Below are positions 18,101-22,207 of a DNA stretch of 57,124 nucleotides, one piece after another (position 1 is the first letter of the stretch; each line of letters starts with the position of its first letter). Below the pieces are notes generated by a model. It worked only from the letters and a program-made list of their open reading frames with translations, was not told where the DNA came from and ran no database searches. The stretch lies in IMG/VR virus record IMGVR_UViG_3300025051_000002, positions 1-57,124 of that record; one strand, written 5' to 3'. Made by a program: the position numbers and the translations under genes. Origin of the DNA: a virus.

Positions 18101-21043
18101 TGTTTCAAACATTGCAAATTTAGATAAAGCACGTTCTGAGCCATGAGCGGTTTCCAAAATAGGGGTACCGGAAGGAGTCATCCTAGCCGCAGGTAGTGCC
18201 ACATTACGGATATAAGGGGCTGGATGTTCTTTTCTTGTAGTGTCCACATCAGATAAACTTCTGTTGACCTCAGCTACCGCGTATGTTTGTCTAGTAAGTT
18301 GTGTTAGTGGCCCTAATTGACTACCAACAGCTTTTTTTACACCTTCAACTAAATTAACAGTGCCTTTGGATGTTTCATAAGCCGTTTTAAGATCAAGAAG
18401 TGCTTTTTTAATTTCAGGATCTGCCACGGTTGTCCAACCAGCTATATTTTCTTTCGACGCGGACTTCATCCACGTAGCTACTTTACTAGCCAGTAACTCC
18501 GCATTTTCATCAGCACTACCGCCATGAGTTACATTTGCCATTAACTTATCTAACTGCAGCTCTTTAAAGGCAGAAACTATTTGATTTGGATCACCCGTAG
18601 CAGTTCTTTTGTTTTTTGTAAGTTCTCTTTGCATAGATTTTACATCCGCTATCTGCATGGTCCACATTTTAGCGTTTGTTTGATTTAAGCTATTACTTAC
18701 ATTTGTAAAATATTTGCTACTTTCAGGAGCTCCGGGCATTTCTAAAGGCTTCCAATCAGATTTACCTAATTGCTCAGTAACCGTGTTAGTAATATCTTTT
18801 AGTAATGCATTTAATGAGCTGGAAAGCTGTCTCTCCATAGCATGGACGTCGAGGGAAGCTCTGGAAGCGGAGATACCTTTAAGAATACCTTGCACAGAAT
18901 CAGCCATCTGATCTTTTGCGGTAGCTACTTTATCGAACTCCTGTTTTATATTATCAGCACTATAACCACCTACTGCTGGTTTTATTACTTTAGATCCATA
19001 AACAGCTTTTTGTTCTGATGTACTACCGATCGCTTTAATTCTGCTAATATTTGCTGCCGGTGTGGTAGGAGCTTTGGCGCCGACATTAGTAGCAACTTTT
19101 GTAGTTGGTGCAGCCAACACAGTGTGTTTAGTACTATCAGCTAATTTAGTTAAAGACGCAGCTACTTCGGCTACATTACGCTCTAAGGCTTCAAACTTGC
19201 TACTTAAATCTTCTGTTTTTATAGCCCTAACCTTAGTTACTAAATTATCAGCAATTTGAGATCCGGCCTTGGCTTGACTTACCATTGAGGCCTCAGTTGT
19301 ATTTTGTAGCTCATCAATCAAAGATCGCAGGGCGGCAATCTCACTGGATGCTTTTTTTACTTCTGGGCTATTAAAAGAACTCGTCCTTAAGGTCTTATTT
19401 ATAGATTCAGTTTTAACACTTAAAGATTCTGTAAGAACCCCTTTTAATGATTCTAAATTCTTTTTTAAAGTAGATATAGCTTGTTTATAATTATTAAAAT
19501 AGCCACTTAAAGCTTTGGCAGCCTCGTCGGCGTTTAAATCAAGCAGCACGTCTAATTTAACGTTATCTGGAAATTTAGAAGTTATTAAACGTTCAATGTT
19601 TTCTAACTTAGGGGCTATTACTATCTCAGCAGCACCTGATGAAATTTCCTTAATTACAGAATTAAGTTCTTTTTTAACATCCGCAGTGTCTATTGTAACA
19701 TCTAGGGTGGCGGCTTTATCTATAATATCAAGTAGTGTAGTTATTTCCTTAAGTTTTTTATTAAGTGTTGTAGCTACACCTATCTTAATATCTCTATCTT
19801 TTACTAGAGTATCTATGTCTTTTTCAGCTAATTTAGTATCGGCAGAAACTTGGACAGTTACTTTACTGTTAGAAGCATTTATTATAGAATCAATTGTTTT
19901 TCTAAATGCTTTATCATCAACATCTACTGATAGTACCAACTTTTCAGAAAGTTTATTGAGTCTAGTAATTATTTCTTTATCATTAAGGGCTACATCTATT
20001 TGTTGCTTAGACTTTTTAGTAGCTGTTTCTAGATATTTTATGTTGCTGGTAGATCCACCAGATTTTAAAAGTTTAGGTAAGTCTTCTAGTGCTTTACTTA
20101 CAGCACGTAACTCAGAAAGTGTACTAACTAAAACTTTATCTGTTTGTTTAGAAGGCTCTTTACTAATTATACTTGTTTTCTTTGCAGCGGATAAAGTAAC
20201 CAAACCTTTTTCTACTGATTTAGATATGGCTGAGGCCAACGCATACGTATCGATACCGCTAGCAGCAGAAGAGCGTTGTTTTGTAGTTTCTTCTTTTACG
20301 GCTTTTTTTATTTGATCTAGTTCTTTTATAATGTCAGAACTAGCAGCTGGTGAAGCCTCTACTGCTTTGGATAATTTTGTTAGTCCGGAAGTAAGTTGTT
20401 TAATCTCTGAATATAATTTTGATAGTCCAGCACTTACTTCTTTTACATTTGATGTATCTTTGGTTGTTGTAACAGTAGTTTTGTAGGAATTATCTACGCT
20501 CTTGGCTAACCCTTCTATGGCTGTTTGTAACTTAGTTAATTTACCAAAGTCAGTTGATGCAGGATCTTTTTTAATGGCAGTAAGGATAGAGGTATTGAGA
20601 TCTTTTATACTTTTGTCTATGGCAGTTTTATCTGATTTACCTGATATGGCGCCTAATACTTTTGTTAGCGCACCTAATTCTTTTGTTATAATTGATTCTA
20701 ATGCCTTAGTATCTAATGTAGTTGTAGGTTTACCCGAAGACGTGGTTCCGCCTGCAGTGATACTTCGTTGAAATTCTTTGGCTATTGTTTTGGAAATATT
20801 ATCTGCAAGGATCTTTGCTTGCTGGGCAGTATCTTTTGTAGCAGTGCTTGACTGAGCTTTACCATACGCATCATTTAGCCCATCCTTTATTGCTTTTTTA
20901 ACAGAAGACGCTAATCTATCGGTTAACCCATTAAATGCTTTTGCTAATGTGCTATCTAAGGTAGAAGCTATATTGTCGGCCTTATTGCTTCCTGAACTTG
21001 ATCCACTTATTATATGAGATACTGTGATGTCGTGCTTAGCCAA
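1..21043 (-). CDS. Giant tape measure protein with embedded RNA polymerase and nuclease (partial at C-terminus)
   Basis: One minus-strand frame stays open from a TTG at 21043 to the left edge: 7,014 codons with no stop, so the true protein is longer. The start is TTG because AGGAGG lies 7 nt upstream (21051-21056) and MAKHDITV follows. Layout: helical, Ser/Thr/Lys-rich N-terminus (about 1-1100); RNA polymerase beta-like motifs (about 1380-1600); beta'-like motifs (about 2290-2760); a Pro/Gly-rich linker (about 3155-3195); a PD-(D/E)XK nuclease (about 3230-3430); a TP901-type tape-measure core (about 3955-4330); long helical stretches; and three GG...GEYV modules (from about 5593). The family sets tail length, fills the tube lumen and is ejected during infection. 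The gene follows the two chaperones, the usual place for a tape measure. The enzyme cargo is what is odd. Family assignment is firm; cargo function is inferred from motifs. Confidence 0.95.
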   Translation of the reverse strand, partial: MAKHDITVSHIISGSSSGSNKADNIASTLDSTLAKAFNGLTDRLASSVKKAIKDGLNDAYGKAQSSTATKDTAQQAKILADNISKTIAKEFQRSITAGGTTSSGKPTTTLDTKALESIITKELGALTKVLGAISGKSDKTAIDKSIKDLNTSILTAIKKDPASTDFGKLTKLQTAIEGLAKSVDNSYKTTVTTTKDTSNVKEVSAGLSKLYSEIKQLTSGLTKLSKAVEASPAASSDIIKELDQIKKAVKEETTKQRSSAASGIDTYALASAISKSVEKGLVTLSAAKKTSIISKEPSKQTDKVLVSTLSELRAVSKALEDLPKLLKSGGSTSNIKYLETATKKSKQQIDVALNDKEIITRLNKLSEKLVLSVDVDDKAFRKTIDSIINASNSKVTVQVSADTKLAEKDIDTLVKDRDIKIGVATTLNKKLKEITTLLDIIDKAATLDVTIDTADVKKELNSVIKEISSGAAEIVIAPKLENIERLITSKFPDNVKLDVLLDLNADEAAKALSGYFNNYKQAISTLKKNLESLKGVLTESLSVKTESINKTLRTSSFNSPEVKKASSEIAALRSLIDELQNTTEASMVSQAKAGSQIADNLVTKVRAIKTEDLSSKFEALERNVAEVAASLTKLADSTKHTVLAAPTTKVATNVGAKAPTTPAANISRIKAIGSTSEQKAVYGSKVIKPAVGGYSADNIKQEFDKVATAKDQMADSVQGILKGISASRASLDVHAMERQLSSSLNALLKDITNTVTEQLGKSDWKPLEMPGAPESSKYFTNVSNSLNQTNAKMWTMQIADVKSMQRELTKNKRTATGDPNQIVSAFKELQLDKLMANVTHGGSADENAELLASKVATWMKSASKENIAGWTTVADPEIKKALLDLKTAYETSKGTVNLVEGVKKAVGSQLGPLTQLTRQTYAVAEVNRSLSDVDTTRKEHPAPYIRNVALPAARMTPSGTPILETAHGSERALSKFAMFETGLEKLYSKALQAGTLSREEDYASKIQTIGVNPQTRLEQNAVSDLVTKLLADISTFKQGAPASTEYARVIKEFSGIKEGYKAATVSKMVQKKRIDPDLDILPALTNITNQIDQFTLDPNKDLKTQIMSFVNMMNTAQVSAYDFAKALDKVEFKNIYDIYGKVLADPLKKLVEKPAYQSGARGFESATKQVEQLMPLIEPGKPRRGLQQSNVVNLLSRGTPGLYPTERDYELKPEEHKNYIKDLNLRFKEMYAERDMLAKLAAESPESGPIVKRLQELPTQGRKLSSLGIPESQASSIAYLKSNKVRGADEDNKDYEEGLSYLKALGGTNIKMFVDDLTSMAPFGEFQQLGRNIAGVTNAMSSSIDEINGLTDKFDVARVKGIGTTTPTLRTEREKSLIEGGRYGEKGYGFNVTAELRHTAGTFEDQILVSGKLADAVTSLTKTLVLPAAGGRMLGKELSSGKGTEAVSDVKPGVLKDVDSPEAINKVYSQFQDMLGVSNTYKGRADKAFITEVQKAMATVRSENVEVQAAKVAEVFMNHFGRKFTTRFGSKGVSMTSTDTSKMSDILKTWGDKNIKVLTSEEQVNAGLGTAKMPKSMGQLAAELLDSQIEGLTAAGASQSEVEGLKSQLINSGNKFMIEYFKDATSGLTIPEEASVQQDIYNKAKELFSSIGIAITDGVDGINNLKQTYSSMIKEGGLYELKPIDVRISSLGAGKRGLQTEVLETILNNVANVQKASEKDEAYTTLRDKFAPDMYKKLLGSGKESLSTYSSALGFKGTDPGKAEEALTKIFMQRGKKSDQAAVMAKRGAALEEMSNFYTEIIDEFGEKRKSLVGQKFLQVVEEPTATEAWSTTDVRKRIKGAKLNVPAYTAYLNVFGKDSELMKEINQTPIQGAGSQAELVEQLSDTDKKHWEYIKTLIANTNKDSEVLGALRNKLEKVSVDELKSFDYSTGTLDKGKRSMLGTVMDVEKFNKPFMLQLPSSDASKAKLGQKPTAFEDFYVPSPAGRGVYPEPLVAGEFGPEEPTRVLQNLINSAKDYQDFVTNTEQYYMAKNVDSRKTAEAVMKEAAAGMLKSSVLSTTSDIRVKGGRLSTYDPKYVKELEQMWITFKKNINDDLSASMDKSYASSMEGVVQSQANYAEKRYNAILKALRHAGATVSGQLSEGKVPFKVDPKGNLLEQLNTISKDFSGGKGMLEQEMNNKLAAVQKAKINYLETLAETTLGKSGSVAETLFTRKIPAVMAKAVSATVDKTKDLETFDTQMSAIIGDLEGLSPEMQQEMGISEKSIKSLKSLQEQTQSIKEKHSKRLKRTSELGLPVLGQHEIGVPAEIARKIPVSFTKKFTKEGEAAPATKVEGTLLDMLRYTQDLQGKGSTAEEKATIKKYIEEELAPYIESLRYPFTGTSSIQPYKARLLDEGKGGMASNVLAVPGMPNLPMDALSGVIQRMTKQREDLSTKRAGELSKGAAASPEKLEKLTDLIDKLNAAISNLLPKYIAHQQKLDFDGDAIEIHSAINVKARGDIKKHYDTLTQDLSDTASVFRDQFTYGAVQPPASEYTLAEMGESFAKKFPTEKGFSFMQKPFATEDMGFLSLSEQMQALAGDSKDLNKVLEQISNLLDKTDADKLEAAVTNIKDLSNADELKNNADKVAAVIETLDDKFKKSFKFQTGASLANERTKSAVAAQLFKIHTGPETEAFTRLSLSYNKDVSGESSLIGAKGDQKFSRDEQARMNELTRFSLQKGMDVKHAGAASVSSDITRDIMEPGGGEKVYKNILNNKDYEDLKDFVKADAQAITDRIHSMLSKGMADDVKSMATAYGVTADLSDIDKFTAEMVDKMGFRGFLTRLEQSIINSALDTLQKQIAANKGQGMSPDTLKAAAKEEYARRLKESSPSAVASSLITSKEAPLYKFRTAGASTESQMGAYISKHGKGALDLDVGISKLQPGAYGKKEEARYSSSMAKAVATASNLEDELNQLYEVSGSGAYGELVKTSADRLKNSQKDVQAVTAAIANYEPLDIKSIQDSIGKLTELTTGDLATMSPIHTQVFKDRSSAKDLMRMRDVVDYYTTLAGLPVVEPSVLQEIELLGKSELSKMAETKFKDQGLTPEELQTKVDAYVDVFSEKMKALYSLDRALKVFKTSSASGMDVATMLPPVSSGKVRGTTYRSTAGIEAAKVSSPIMEAGIYGSAGGPPPPATPGITTPGAGVPGGPFTFTGGALNVHLQSIAAGIGLFVGDTPQAKTQTTTEPAIDVEQLKKWSAQITGGHNELSGATYATIYRASALAGGGSYKSGFKKEDFSEKELNSRQIAAIVSAMRGESDNIPNDFLEASALVGQAIHAKIQKDIISMDPTAAIEQFVALTTKSGPITGHIDVVMKDETTGEKYPMDIKTVGEGVKKAIGEAIQTSGTSDFPEVYAKLIEKGDKPSLAAAYKLLDVASQLNVYMTAIGATKGEAKYYSSTGKGEDTPEVVKFKQDPALLAKDVDAVAKARRFAGKFRTTGSLEEQTEAAKKASPLNISASDLKRMLDESSKHFESVKTAGGGRQRAASYRPMTPKESEEKIKGFKLDETDSISDIDKLYSPKIAAGKDVWADLENFTTFHTAAKEFQRQVRNINYEEELNSLEKVSKDLSDIIRGTGKTGPDMDRFRKATDKFKQLATDQGGPEGERRAGAQLNKAWKLYRMAEGDYYLSQAKEAKRAYEAASSSKDFEAETASYGKAQSAISRMRKFVSRVAGSRTDIYTEDKKFVMPEMARRLNVYQTPGELATKATTPLGDDKQLQSMFENIVSDLQKDSVMTPAVEKARTAVSTITGSNVKREMIDMMQNAEMLTRMGSDVMHAWDFDLLAEKLSRLRASLERYMKYNLTDDFGAAQKKNLETVIKYLKSVENSYTMINQSANKDWGEAGTVPVPKWLAPKEQLAMHTSNVEKVKEYFEKPQESGGARVGEVRSYPIKVLDQTGQVVRNVVVDFAKYGKSLSDITIKERDLASAMQGSNSGFRGAIGRAVKWGAASTVVYGGFAQLKQAISTLAEIEYSLATLKMMLNPLSSDINGLSAAAVTFAKQYGVGITDVLQSMNVFAQQGLTQAEIIDRTKVSTLAANVTTLKASEATEALTSAMKIYQEEGNSAMRFLDAWSEVEAKSAITAGDLANAIQKSASAAKIAGVTFDQLNGIVAAIGSTTRQSGKEVGTSLRFILRRLSAEKGPEQLGKLGIPVMESTGQLRSGFSVLDDLSKKWKDLSNAQKLATSQALGGTRQYNSLIALMDNWDQALRATKESMNSKGSAERRNAELMGTYRKQLEQTKVALVELQMSIGKVALPAFKIGLSGVKTFLETLSAIPDPIKAAGAAFVALLTYMTKGQQLAESLGDMLAGGKDFLGISGAGEQFTKELAKTKYELFGLGGGKLATAGLKTLGKFTTTDASGGKTDVTRGTKLSDFHSSFGRLSFKLQEVGKVFNSFVADSVSTTGKGIASFGAAGKTVGTKLSSTAGIGETIETIRKRNSMTKEDIEKTVKELGIHQALKKLVSGGLAMGAEVAGMGSYLGGMAVKGFGDSLGDIGKKLTENLATDDTSFIAAVAPLLTTIAALVPAIKVLGDQYGRMTQSAQDYANAMYSMRSIQEDNLTNIKNMAASYDVLQSKIEDLNKLNDPATKERRKSLNTYEAPIITLGRAQEDVISLANQLAESNSNLVLGYDKVGNAVLKASTNFDEYFKVLDKSRTKQLAESEVDVASKFIEDLTKTGGSENTKKMIKDIASEVPIIGEMLAKGIKVAPAKAIAEVTAQLNNLLSIKAKSPMSSAVDKDIKKYQETLKALRNDYAATYKEFSNVLGNINTKGLDPNEIAKIFADPRLKEGYDVILNMEPRLNIAGLKGKINWQDVLGQTVMQRALPSAKSLDFTKELTKGKLESAGLFERQGKVLNNDIVLFMDDVAAKYNMAGKQAIVKLKETSDGVFEWVAQYFNTKTLKVEERAFDKDMQQLVENIFPANHIQDEITDKIEILNEFVAGAGAGIRAISAKDFKKEFDLGERFFSDIATTTLLQSGKGFTPTASTGKGFGESPFQKSWKKDFEEYYAKPMIKFRSYMEDLDKLKVEGLDEGSVTIANDLYKELENLTTILKNNQVVMQYRAVLADLTKTFESGKRAIEENIAVERSRQEVFKGTTGYLKGISEGLDTFDTGGPKYKDLTVQQRTLIGSEDYRNLAAQLKELDIQKQGASEGMYSSDKALVALDSIAAVSKGFGSVLTKDEMQNFTETVARTGDTGYAELKIETSRVATNTADTVTKLEDILMALGSPGELDKQLEKYMSASSPQDLLTGLERVAEMRDRASATGNSDMVIEANKVLDVMTKNLTSQLGVDRTLKEIGSQNVFGAKNYTATEASQRMFSGLDFRDFVTQMKDVVPEESKWFGLKTVPNKPTFTADVEAINKLQTANQQTQFIDDKTVMKATAAASVASAFQKAGENATVKKLDEQLQVLRAQLAAEEAKPAVNQNKGLIEDLKTQEKTLTTSREDTAAKATLYGAVTTMTASKTAIMEFAKSLGFADDTIKKLGAGTVATYAALLVFSKLLGTDLSEATKNYGKVLKDVATGVANTGEAPSLSQAIKLKRAEKNFYEDYEKNKTQYGFADGGRVFGEGTPTSDSINAKLSKDEYVLDAATARRAGYARLDKFSKTHNPEDLTGFATGGAVKNSLIESKDELKNKADLLRKVNDILKDYPELSDVLKGSEEMALDVLKEKYPEVHKAVTTLSKIKVGKGEEATLNLPDDLKKLLDAVNFKMATGGPIAGEGTGTSDDILARVSNGEYIIKADSAKHLGQSKLDYINEYGKLPTFATGGAVAGPITDPDINRPAQVLATAAAATMAGYLAESNEKLTEIATASKKSAAESTLIADLIQKNTSSAQKIFNTLNEQAIKNATTDKILQGTEVKSKVLDVDAEKKKVEQAIKDMKEVYKQQAQVINKQAADMQEQMLKLEMAEELEKELNDMAAAISNVEITANAKNRFSKLVEESMTYGVKSFVRPSFWSSNFAVPQPGGLLGGKYNPPQVDLGVRSTRDMTTEQYLLFKDKELVSKAKNLSEVGKNFFTNLGRLFTDLDFFAKGLNFESVATFINSLASIQDPRKGVKLEKVFTINKYQKAETSFKALEKAQSKTDLMQSKLTELYIEKQELDALDKTVGLSSKEKKRFKNVDILIDEYEHAIKGQVSKIKNIKIDLEPVIIEGTFKKARSERANTELVEDFSSITRSISQSKTSMTAAMNPELSGFRGDLQFKRKDAELSDQEYFFKSSQGTTKNTIDQLKSAQALTENVSKKIADREQLITDIRLKLLDAGDKETNQTKAYKDEILKLSDETSDLTEDFETLKNSMESLGSITQTVFDTGKSLRVFNESFKSLSVQGFSAGLEGTRNLKLAMDSLVGASGPFAKRMVTPTQQIDALMGGGISLSKFADEFEIRTADLYTQLFSGNLKGNDLQKVIDQITHMPQEKARVREEQDLVKQFQGLDTMVNAINSMEDTLIERISFGNEDAGTKAYYAGSLKQLEELKNSQATFIKSETTIGAVKEKAKAQYGEGTIEYQRYMSQFGGMAESTRAVAITPEVKEGFARIQHDLEKTLMNSDPVVKELINIQKILETLAEKLGVPSSELRQLFKTPGETDKLLPTLETAKFQSPVQKYVSEVEQNSMAGLVAANKALDALSVPTGNLVIELGRVIPKFVEYNNALGNAIVNLTSRAVGAAIKDINIVPPGVAQEKAVKEKATFIGTKMAEQQGFDVNDPIIKAMINQFAAGQAMFISEQERQNARNKPSVFTDTPTKDFVSKGTLSLGASALAAMGPDIALLAEFFMGPQAATLLTAAPLAVGAGVEGYNFAAPKADYLMSLKETNDLLTKAEKDAASRGDLFEKPSLNLPDLENLHLADDAYFKAQIEALYNNTTQLQELNKALKDKPTETTAVDAATPLVKARGGYITGPGGPREDKVPAMLSPGEYVIRAHAAQKLGYDTLDYINKKGIMPGLADGGNVFSASGAQDILTKRRKQLEAIMKENNLADGGNVF
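134..271 (-). repeat. GG...GEYV tape-measure module, third copy
   Basis: Residues about 6925-6970 carry GGYITGPGGPREDKVPAM then LSPGEYVIRAHA then LGYDTLDYINKKG, the best match to the family consensus. It leads into LADGGNVF, and a second LADGGNVF 32 codons later runs to the window edge, so a fourth module may begin just outside. Confidence 0.8.
3655..3808 (-). repeat. GG...GEYV tape-measure module, second copy
   Basis: Residues about 5746-5796 repeat the module with ATGGPIAGEGTGTSDDI, then RVSNGEYII, then LDYINEYGKLP, again followed by FATGGAV. It lies about 150 residues after the first copy and differs enough at DNA level to be an old duplication. Confidence 0.8.
4129..4267 (-). repeat. GG...GEYV tape-measure module, first copy
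   Basis: Residues about 5593-5638 read as a GG-x-V-x-G-x-GT-x-TSD-x-I-x-A-x-LS-x-(D/G)-EYV module, containing ADGGRVFGEGTPTSDSI then KLSKDEYVL. This short element is common near the C-terminal part of phage tape measures. It is followed by a separate FATGGAV. Function is not established; it may contact the tail tip or initiator complex. Confidence 0.8.
8050..9180 (-). other. TP901-type tape-measure core region
   Basis: Residues about 3955-4330 match the conserved core of phage tail tape measure proteins (TP901 family). It begins with alternating small and hydrophobic helices containing YSLATLKMML, followed by EATEALTSAMKIYQ, DAWSEVEAKSAITAGDLA, SAAKIAGVTFDQLNG and GTSLRFILRRLS, and ends with the hydrophobic AGAAFVALLTYM. 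This is the firmest evidence that the whole frame is a tape measure. It lies more than halfway down the visible protein, so roughly 3,950 residues of other material precede it. Confidence 0.9.
10754..11356 (-). other. PD-(D/E)XK nuclease domain (RecB/Cas4-like) inside the tape measure
   Basis: Residues about 3230-3430 show the signature of the restriction-endonuclease-like fold in its RecB/Cas4-type form. LVGQAIHAKIQ carries an N-terminal His (H3314). GHIDVVM carries the metal-binding Asp (D3348). A short strand later, MDIKT carries the D-x-K pair (D3363, K3365). ASQLNVYMTA supplies the Q...Y motif (Q3415, Y3419) typical of RecB-family nucleases. All catalytic residues are present, so it is probably active. 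It follows a Pro/Gly-rich linker after the polymerase region and precedes the tape-measure core. The substrate (host DNA, phage DNA ends or an R-loop) cannot be read from sequence. Confidence 0.82.
12764..14176 (-). other. RNA polymerase beta'-like catalytic barrel with bridge-helix and trigger-loop-like segments inside the tape measure
   Basis: Residues about 2290-2760 carry beta'-type motifs in family order. HEIGVPAEIARKIP (2301-2314) matches the (H/D)-x-x-G-(V/L)-P-x-x-(I/M)-A element before the active site. RYP (R2376) sits where NRxP binds substrate. DFDGDAIEIH supplies the metal-binding aspartates D2480, D2482 and D2484, compared with NADFDGDQMAVH. A helix with HTG at 2666-2668 fits the bridge helix. 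HAGAASVSSDITR (2724-2736) matches the segment after the trigger loop, FHTGGVAGSDIT. About 100 extra residues, partly coiled, separate RYP from DFDGD. With the beta-like barrel this makes a single-chain polymerase in beta-to-beta' order, as in rpoB-rpoC fusions and crAss-like virion polymerases. Confidence 0.87.
16244..16906 (-). other. RNA polymerase beta-like catalytic barrel inside the tape measure
   Basis: Residues about 1380-1600 carry the ordered signatures of the beta-subunit double-psi beta-barrel. First is FEDQILVS at 1403-1410, matching bacterial beta NFEDSILVS with its acidic ED pair (E1404, D1405). About 120 residues later is KFTTRFGSKGV, matching KMAGRHGNKGV. The two catalytic lysines (K1523, K1531) keep the family spacing of eight and the arginine between them is present (R1527). 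Next, PKSMGQL at 1574-1580 resembles beta PSRMNIGQ. Several separate motifs in the right order with the right spacing make chance unlikely. The ED-to-lysine segment is shorter than in E. coli beta. The role in RNA synthesis is inferred. Confidence 0.85.
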
Positions 21044-21056
21044 AGCGGTGCCTCCT
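21044..21056 (-). promoter_or_regulatory. Ribosome binding site that fixes the TTG start of the tape measure
   Basis: The minus strand reads AGGAGG at 21056-21051, then 7 nt, then TTG GCT AAG. No ATG or GTG in this frame has comparable spacing, so TTG is the best start. A perfect Shine-Dalgarno with a weak start codon may set the dose of a very large, low-copy virion protein. Confidence 0.8.
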
Positions 21057-21082
21057 AGATGATGTTGCTTTAATCAATTAAA

Positions 21083-21109
21083 CATTCTTTTATTCTTAAT
21101 AATAGAATG
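21083..21109 (-). terminator. AT-rich hairpin between the second chaperone and the tape measure
   Basis: An inverted repeat (CATTCT...AGAATG, then TTATT...AATAA, loop AAG) lies between the chaperone stop and the tape-measure ribosome site. On the minus strand it is followed by TTTAATTGATT. It is GC-poor, so it is a weak terminator at best and could instead tune translation of the giant gene. Confidence 0.4.
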
Positions 21110-21122
21110 GTTACCTTATTAC

Positions 21123-22145
21123 TTAACTCCGGCGAGTGCGCTTTTTAATGTCCGTCCTATCTTTTATTTTTTGTGCTTCTTTGGGTTTATCATACTTTAT
21201 ATCTTGGTATAAATCATTAGATTGCGTTATTATGACCTCTTCTTTACTAAAAGCGGACATTTTGCCTTTATTAAACTTATTACTTTTTTTAGCCGCGTTT
21301 TCTTTGGTACGCTCATTATAGTAATCAGTCATGTAAGCATCTAGTGCATCATCGTCCTCTATTATACTATCTGGTGGTCTATCTTCAGGCATCATTTCGT
21401 ATATGTTAGAATAATAACTTGACCAATATATTAAATTAAGCTGATCATTAGAGTACTCAACTGTCGGTATACCAAATAAAGACTCAGTAACTTTTTGGCT
21501 ATGTACATAACGTATACGCCATAAATTGTGTCTTGCAATAAATCTAATTGTCTTCATTGGGATGCCATGATAAAAATGTAGAAAAGCATTCATAACTTTA
21601 ATTTTAAAATTTATATTTTTTTCTAAAACTAAACTATCTACATTATCCCAATAATGCTTATCGCCTTGTTCTGTGTATGCACAAGCCCAACATAAATAAT
21701 GATGTCTTTCTTCATCTGCCTTTGTTTCGGCGGACATGATTAACCTAGAATTCTTTTTATACTCTATTTCATTTATCTGATCTTTAATTTTATTGATAAG
21801 CTTTTTAATTCTATCTGCATTAGCTTTTACTTTGGTAGTTTTAGACAGAAGCGCTTCTTGGGCCTCTAATTGTGATTTTAGTTTGGCAACTTTTGTTATA
21901 TCTTCTTCTGTATATAAACCACGCTCGCTTAGTAATTTTTCTAATTCGGTTATAGAGTATAAGCCTTCATTGATTGCTTGCTTATAAGATCTCTCATAAA
22001 CCAGTGTAGCTCTAAGACGTATTTCAGAAGTTGGTTGCTTAAATATTAAGTATACCTCTTCTGAACCTTTAGTAATGTTTACTATTTCCTTTCCTGTGAA
22101 AACCTTAAGTAGATAACTATCCACCTCTTCATAAGATAGTTCCAT
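21123..22145 (-). CDS. Tail assembly chaperone, downstream paralogue
   Basis: A 340-residue protein directly before the tape measure, the canonical position of tail assembly chaperones, which coat the tape measure before tube polymerisation. Its middle matches the upstream neighbour: a Y...(I/V)-x-EG segment, a helix ending RRG/ERG plus I/L-(G/Y), a long Glu/Lys coiled coil (about 85-130), then YWDNVDSL against VWENYDAF. The C-terminus is highly charged and Lys-rich (ends KKRTRRS). It has its own ATG with AAAGG upstream. Chaperone pairs in phages usually arise by ribosomal frameshift; here the second is an independent gene. The chaperone role is inferred from position and paralogy. Confidence 0.7.
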   Translation of the reverse strand: MELSYEEVDSYLLKVFTGKEIVNITKGSEEVYLIFKQPTSEIRLRATLVYERSYKQAINEGLYSITELEKLLSERGLYTEEDITKVAKLKSQLEAQEALLSKTTKVKANADRIKKLINKIKDQINEIEYKKNSRLIMSAETKADEERHHYLCWACAYTEQGDKHYWDNVDSLVLEKNINFKIKVMNAFLHFYHGIPMKTIRFIARHNLWRIRYVHSQKVTESLFGIPTVEYSNDQLNLIYWSSYYSNIYEMMPEDRPPDSIIEDDDALDAYMTDYYNERTKENAAKKSNKFNKGKMSAFSKEEVIITQSNDLYQDIKYDKPKEAQKIKDRTDIKKRTRRS

Positions 22146-22168
22146 GCGTGGCCTTTATATATAGTTAT

Positions 22169-22190
22169 GGGGCTGCTTTTATACAGCCCC
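22169..22190 (-). terminator. Hairpin between the two chaperone genes
   Basis: A perfect 7-bp GC-rich stem (GGGGCTG / CAGCCCC) with an 8-nt AU-rich loop sits in the 62-nt gap between the chaperones. The minus-strand sequence after it is ATAACTATATATA rather than a U run, so it may attenuate transcription or stabilise the RNA end, lowering expression of the downstream gene. Confidence 0.5.
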
Positions 22191-22207
22191 TTATAACAAG
22201 CAATTCT

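Noticed and set aside
19515-20315. A 266-codon open frame on the plus strand, and many similar shorter ones across 0.5-20.8 kb
   Set aside because: They lie antisense to the tape-measure frame in a fixed phase, lack ribosome sites and have low-complexity Ser/Leu/Ala content typical of the complement of Lys/Glu/Ala-rich coding sequence.
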